Below are positions 38,864 through 42,413 of a DNA stretch of 42,413 bases, piece after piece; the stretch's first letter is position 1; each line of letters begins with the position of its first letter. The notes under the pieces are model-generated. The model saw nothing but the letters and a program-made list of their open reading frames with translations, made no database searches and was not told the origin of the DNA. The position numbers and the translations under genes were made by a program. The stretch comes from Bacteroidales bacterium UBA4243 (GTDB taxonomy: Bacteria; Bacteroidota; Bacteroidia; Bacteroidales; F082): NCBI GenBank assembly GCA_002396205.1, contig DGXB01000096.1, positions 1 through 42,413 on the forward strand, given 5' to 3'.

Positions 38864-38868
38864 GAGGT
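38862..38868 (+). promoter_or_regulatory. Strong Shine-Dalgarno site of the M15 gene
   Basis: AGGAGGT, overlapping the thermonuclease TAG stop, lies 4 bp before the M15 ATG. Perfect sites like this are uncommon in Bacteroidota and fix the start; they suggest phage or mobile-element ancestry. Confidence 0.7.
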
Positions 38869-38872
38869 CGAT

Positions 38873-39235
38873 ATGGAATTATCAGAACTTTCAAAAAAGC
38901 GGCTGGAAGGCGTTGATGAACGCCTGAAGGCGATTGTGATTGAGTGCGCGAAGCGGTGCCCCTACCCTTTCAATGTGAGTGAGGGTTTGCGCTCGATAGA
39001 GCTACAGTGCGAATATGTGAGGCAGGGAAAGTCGCGGACGATGAAATCAAAGCACCTGACTGGGGAAGCGGTGGACTTATACCCACTGACGATGAACCGA
39101 AAGGCGGTGGACTGGTCCAGGTTCGAGGAGTTGGCCGACCTGATGTTTCAGGTGGCCTGCGAACTCGGTACAAAAATCGTTTGGGGTGGCCACTGGAAGA
39201 CTTTCGTCGACAAGTGCCATTTTGAACTGAAATAG
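38873..39235 (+). CDS. M15 family peptidase (endolysin-like)
   Basis: A 120-residue single-domain peptidase of the VanY/L-Ala-D-Glu endopeptidase type. Zinc ligands are visible as H61 and D68 in SKHLTGEAVDLYP and H116 in KCHFELK, with W103/W108 nearby. It has no signal peptide. Enzymes of this size and type cut peptidoglycan cross-links and are common as phage endolysins. It follows the thermonuclease gene by 9 bp and is followed by a terminator. In context it could be the wall-cutting part of a lysis set with the envelope proteins at 34959-35690, though it lies on the opposite strand. Confidence 0.88.
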   Translation: MELSELSKKRLEGVDERLKAIVIECAKRCPYPFNVSEGLRSIELQCEYVRQGKSRTMKSKHLTGEAVDLYPLTMNRKAVDWSRFEELADLMFQVACELGTKIVWGGHWKTFVDKCHFELK

Positions 39236-39267
39236 TCATCAAAGAACATACATTTTTTTCATTTTTT

Positions 39268-39302
39268 GAAGCCCTGCCGTGACGGTTAAGGGCTTCTTTT
39301 TT
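39268..39302 (+). terminator. Rho-independent terminator after the M15 gene
   Basis: GAAGCCCT and AGGGCTTC form a perfect 8-bp stem with a 13-nt loop, followed by six T. The GAAGCCCT arm also recurs in the leader at 38007 and in the terminator at 34949. Confidence 0.88.
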
Positions 39303-39332
39303 ATTGGATTGCAGACCTTTCCTAATACTTTA

Positions 39333-39852
39333 CTTAGGGTGGTTGGTGGGGATTGATGGTGGCACGGAGCGGAGTTTTACGGAGCGACACCATTCCGAAA
39401 ACTCTACTTAGGGTGGTGGTTGGGGACGATGGTGGGACTGGAGCGGAGTTTACGGAGCGACACCATTCCGAATGCTTTACTTAGGGTGGTGGTTGGGGAC
39501 GATGGCGGAACGGAGCGGAGTTTACGGAGCGACATATATTCCGAATGCTTTACTTAGGGTGGTGGTTGGGGACGATGGCGGAACGGAGCGGAGTTTACGG
39601 AGCGACATACATTCCGAATACTCTACTTAGGGTGGTGGTTGGGGACGATGGTGGGACTGGAGCGGAGTTTACGGAGCGACATATATTCCGAATGCTTTAC
39701 TTAGGGTGGTGGTTGGGGACGATGGTGGAACGGAGCGGAGTATACGGAGCGACATATATTCCGAATGCTTTACTTAGGGTGGTGGTTGGGGACGATGGCG
39801 GAACGGAGCGGAGTTTACGGAGCAACATATATTCCGAATGCTCTACTTAGGG
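39333..39852 (+). repeat. Seven-unit 73-74 bp tandem repeat, G-rich
   Basis: The landmark CTTAGGG begins at 39333, 39407, 39480, 39553, 39626, 39700, 39773 and 39846, giving units of 74, 73, 73, 73, 74, 73 and 73 bp. Each unit carries GGGTGGTGGTTGGGGACGAT (or a close variant), then CGGAGCGGAGTTTACGGAGC, then ATTCCGAATGCTTTA. The units differ by a few bases each and have no unique spacers. Open frames here are by-products of the period. Copies are well conserved, so the array is recent or maintained. Confidence 0.95.
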
Positions 39853-40441
39853 TGGTTGGTGGGGTAAGTGGTGGAACTGTAGCAGGCGAGCCGCCTGCGA
39901 GCCGTGCGGTGGGAAAAACCGAAAGGGGGAAAAGCGCCTGCAGCCTAAAGACAGAGACGACAGAGCCAAAGAGAGACGACAGTGGGCAACTGCACTACGC
40001 CTGAGTGGGAAACCCTGCGCCCCGTTCGCGCCAGGGAGCCCGACCCGCCCGACAGGAGTCCGCGCACGGTTTCAATCCGAAGCGGCGGCGGGCGTGCCTT
40101 TGCGGCGGCGCACCCAGCAGCGGCAGGCACCAGTAAGGCCATCGCGGGCAGGGGTGGCAACGATGAGGGGGCGAAACGAGATGCGCTTTAGCGCTCCGAC
40201 AAGGAAACCGCCGGGCGGGCGACCAAGCAGGGGCGCAAAACTAAAGGGGCGCGGCTGCACCCGACAAAGATATGCGGCCAATGGGACGCTCCGCTTAGGG
40301 GGTACGGGGGCGGCCAAGGAAGCCCCGAGCGAGCAAGGAGCCACGAAAGCGGCTGGCCTTGGAGCCGCCGACGCTCGTTCTGGAGCCGCGCCAGCGGAGA
40401 GCAACGGAGCGAGTGTCGCGGGACGGACGAAGGAGGCGGCG

Positions 40442-40531
40442 GTGTTGCGCAAGGGCGGCAACAGAAAAAAGCGCACGACGAAGGAGCTCAGCATTTTTTT
40501 CTATTGCCGCTCGTTATACCCTTGCGCACAC
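40442..40531. repeat. Long imperfect inverted repeat
   Basis: GTGTTGCGCAAGGG (40442-40455) pairs with CCCTTGCGCACAC (40519-40531) with one bulge, and CGGCAA (40456-40461) pairs with TTGCCG (40504-40509). The arms enclose about 40 bp with a T-run. It could be a folded RNA end, a cruciform or a recombination end. Confidence 0.6.
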
Positions 40532-40565
40532 CAAGGCAGGCGCAAGAAGCGGCGACGCAGGGAAC

Positions 40566-40588
40566 ACCGATTTCCCCCTCGGTTTTTT
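40566..40588 (+). terminator. Weak terminator-like hairpin at the end of the GC-rich stretch
   Basis: ACCGA and TCGGT form a short stem with an 8-nt loop, followed by TTTTTT. It would end a plus-strand transcript crossing 39853-40565, if one exists. Confidence 0.4.
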
Positions 40589-40664
40589 ATTGGGTAGGAG
40601 GTTTGAGGTAGGAGTTATGAATTTTTTCGTGTTTGCGTACTATCGTGCTAACGTGCTTACGACA

Positions 40665-41630
40665 CTATTTCAACCACTTCTTGTACTTGATCCAGACGCG
40701 GAGCCAAATGCGGGCAATGGAGTCGATGGCATCACCAAATATCATCTTGCTGTATTTGTCGAAGTTCTGTCCCCACTCGGTCTGCTCCATGAATTCTTGC
40801 ATGGGCTGTGTGTTCTGGAAGGTCTCGGGAATGAGATAGTATGAGAACAGATAGGAGTATTGCGAAACGGCACTCATGAAATCCCATGTGTTGTCGTTGT
40901 CGCCTCCCCAACCGTGGGTGTACTTGCGCGTGGCTATGTCGTTCTCGACATCCAAAATGAAGGGTGCCGGTTTGAGTGGCAAGGGATAACCGTCGGGGTC
41001 GTAGAAAAAACGGTTGTTGTCCTTGTCAATCTTGTAGGACTTGTTGACCTGGTCTTCCCATTTCTTCTCGATGGCTCCGTGGATGCCTTTCTCGTCGGAG
41101 AATGGACGACTGTCGCAATGCAGCGGCATGTGACAGTCGGCAATGTAGTGGCTGAGGATGAAGAAACGCATAGCGATGTGGTTGCCCGTGGTAGCGATTG
41201 GACAGCCTCTGTCCTCGCGGTGCAACATCTTGAAGTTGTCGACGATGCTGTGGGAAATGGACTCGCAACGGTCGGCGCAGTTGCCAGCAACGCATTTGTA
41301 GGGCTTGTTGTACAATGGCGACGACTTCCGCATCAGTTCATAGATGCTGTGGGTTGTGGGTAGTTTGCCGAAGGTGGTATAAGGACCGTCTTCAGTGGGT
41401 TGGTATTTGACGATGTGGCTGGTGGACATGTCCTTGAACACCTCATCGGGATACCAAGCTCCTTGGATTACGAAGTCACGATAGTTCTTAAACCATCTGA
41501 CAAGGGCTTTGGCTTCTTTGCGGACATCTTCGCTGACACCTTTGACAACGGTTTCGTTGTTGGTGGCGGCGATGACTTCCAATCTTTTTATGGCCATGAA
41601 GGCTATCCATGCGTGAGAGTATTTTTTCAT
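40665..41630 (-). CDS. Zinc-dependent phospholipase C/P1 nuclease family-like protein
   Basis: A 321-residue protein with no signal peptide. The zinc-cluster pattern of the S1/P1 nuclease-phospholipase C fold is visible: H6 (KYSHAWIAF), D62 (AWYPDEV), H72 (TSHIV), H127 and D131 (ISHSIVDN), H151 (GNHIAM), and H161/D165 in HYIADCHMPLHCD. Spacing of the last two groups is closer to phospholipase C than to P1. Family enzymes hydrolyse phosphodiesters with three zinc ions and are normally secreted, so a cytoplasmic version is unusual. It lies 11 bp after the YhcG-type nuclease gene and is presumably co-transcribed with it. Substrate is unknown. Confidence 0.7.
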   Translation of the reverse strand: MKKYSHAWIAFMAIKRLEVIAATNNETVVKGVSEDVRKEAKALVRWFKNYRDFVIQGAWYPDEVFKDMSTSHIVKYQPTEDGPYTTFGKLPTTHSIYELMRKSSPLYNKPYKCVAGNCADRCESISHSIVDNFKMLHREDRGCPIATTGNHIAMRFFILSHYIADCHMPLHCDSRPFSDEKGIHGAIEKKWEDQVNKSYKIDKDNNRFFYDPDGYPLPLKPAPFILDVENDIATRKYTHGWGGDNDNTWDFMSAVSQYSYLFSYYLIPETFQNTQPMQEFMEQTEWGQNFDKYSKMIFGDAIDSIARIWLRVWIKYKKWLK

Positions 41631-41641
41631 AATATGAACGG

Positions 41642-42413
41642 TTAAGAGTTAGACTCCTCTTCCGAAGAGTTGTTTAAGCGTTGCTGTTGGTCTCTTTCAT
41701 AGATAGCAATTTCATCCTTGACAACTTTTTCCAATTCTTGCTTTGGAAGAATCAACTGGTAATCAGCGACACCTATTGGCTTCCCTATGTCTTCCAAAGC
41801 CAGCTCCACTTCCACATGGTCTTTCTCGGCACAAAGGATGATACCAATGGAACGGTTCTCGTCTTGGCCCCGTTCCAATCGGTCAAGCAGTGAAAGATAA
41901 TAATTCATCTTTCCAGCATACTCCGGCTTGAAGCCTCCTATCTTCAAATCAATGGCCACCAAACAACGAAGCCCGCGATGGAAGAAAAGCATATCGACTT
42001 TGCTTTCTTTTCCGTTGTATTCCAAAACATGTTGGTTTCCAATGTAGGTAAAGCCCTTGCCAAGTTCCAACAAAAACAATTTGACTTTTTCTACTAAGCG
42101 ACGTTCAAGTTCGAGTTCGGCGACAGGCTCGGTAATGCCAAGAAAACCAAGGTTGTAAGTGCTTCTGAAAACCTCATTGGCATAGTTGGCTTGAGGAACG
42201 GGAAGTGCTGTCGAAAAGTTGTTGTCAGGGAGCGCAGGCTTTTGGTTTTCATGTGTTTTAAGTTTGATGGCATTCGTCAGCAAATCACGATCCCAACCTT
42301 TTGTAACAACCTCGTTTGCATAAAATAGCACTTGCTCATCCGATAAATCAAGCTTCTTGCTAAGCATCAATAAGTTATGAGACCACGGCAAAACTGCTAC
42401 GGCCTGTAGCAGT
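41642..42413 (-). CDS. PD-(D/E)XK nuclease, DUF1016/YhcG family (5' end outside window)
   Basis: The C-terminal part of a second YhcG-type protein. The frame remains open to the window edge (LLQAVAVLPWSHN precedes the first internal TTG), so the gene is cut, not truncated. Visible are the WSH motif of the helical DUF1016 domain and the nuclease core VDMLFFHRGLRCLVAIDLKIG with its Asp and Asp-x-Lys, followed by EYAGKMNYYLSLLD. It is only distantly similar to the YhcG protein at 6696 and belongs to the classical stand-alone branch. It is followed closely by the zinc-enzyme gene, hinting at a two-gene unit. Confidence 0.9.
   Translation of the reverse strand, partial: LLQAVAVLPWSHNLLMLSKKLDLSDEQVLFYANEVVTKGWDRDLLTNAIKLKTHENQKPALPDNNFSTALPVPQANYANEVFRSTYNLGFLGITEPVAELELERRLVEKVKLFLLELGKGFTYIGNQHVLEYNGKESKVDMLFFHRGLRCLVAIDLKIGGFKPEYAGKMNYYLSLLDRLERGQDENRSIGIILCAEKDHVEVELALEDIGKPIGVADYQLILPKQELEKVVKDEIAIYERDQQQRLNNSSEEESNS

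Larger units (their letters stand above)
39853..40664. other. GC-rich stretch without convincing genes
   Basis: About 800 bp with strong G-over-C bias on the plus strand and many short inverted pairs, such as GCAGGC/GCCTGC (39882-39898) and GCGCTTTAGCGC (about 40185-40196). Open frames on both strands (for instance 40094-40597 plus and 40072-40494 minus) are overlapping, low in complexity, rich in Arg/Gly/Ala or Pro/Ala, and lack promoters. I read it as non-coding: a possible large structured RNA or the edge of a mobile element. Confidence 0.5.

Noticed and set aside
39545..39850. Repeat protein gene
   Set aside because: The frame is open only because of the repeat period; it shifts between 73- and 74-bp units and lacks a promoter and ribosome site.
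39333..39852. CRISPR array
   Set aside because: The whole 73-74 bp unit repeats; there are no unique spacers between shorter repeats and no cas genes.
40094..40597. Basic 167-residue protein, and an antisense 140-residue protein at 40072-40494
   Set aside because: They overlap on opposite strands, have low-complexity composition caused by GC-rich DNA and show no domain.
42393..42413. Inverted repeat ACTGCTAC/GTAGCAGT at the window edge
   Set aside because: It lies within the open YhcG coding frame, is only 8 bp per arm, and cannot be judged without the sequence beyond.

Overview
The window looks like a chromosome segment of a Bacteroidota bacterium, most likely order Bacteroidales. The evidence is the recurring TAnnTTTG -7 promoter box just upstream of many start codons, the scarcity of strong Shine-Dalgarno sites, an Oar-like TonB-dependent receptor, DUF6266, DUF349 and DUF3667 proteins, a GlmM-type mutase, and the dispersed palindromic spacer repeats seen in this group. 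I cannot name genus or species.

Left part (1-10230): the 5' two-fifths of clpB (minus strand), then a five-gene minus-strand defence operon in the order hsdM, yhcG-like PD-(D/E)XK nuclease, hsdS, Fic protein with an N-terminal Bro-N-like domain, hsdR. One good promoter lies before hsdM. The operon is a complete type I restriction-modification set with two extra genes between the methylase and the translocase.

Middle part (10231-34131): mostly housekeeping genes. These are a DUF3667 membrane protein, TrkH, DUF2750-YidC, a long GAPDH, an L-cysteine desulfidase-like protein with a small membrane protein, threonine aldolase, GlmM, an operon of two rhomboid proteases and an EEP-family hydrolase, a small membrane protein with MutL, a small lipoprotein, a large Oar-like receptor, a stand-alone Bro-N protein between two copies of a palindrome-terminator cassette, and a DUF349 protein. 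Spacers carry several repeat families, including a heptamer array upstream of the rhomboid operon.

Right part (34132-42413): a tRNA-Ser/tRNA-Pro pair followed by an accessory island. The island holds a candidate small RNA, a densely folded non-coding block, a minus-strand run of three DUF6266 paralogues ending in two small envelope-type proteins, a divergent plus-strand pair (secreted thermonuclease lipoprotein and M15 peptidase/endolysin-like protein), then about 1.4 kb without convincing genes. That stretch holds seven units of a 73-74 bp tandem repeat and a GC-rich inverted-repeat region. Beyond it lie a phospholipase C/P1-nuclease-like zinc enzyme and a second YhcG-type nuclease cut by the window edge. 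No integrase and no second att copy were found, so the island's mobility is inferred from context only.
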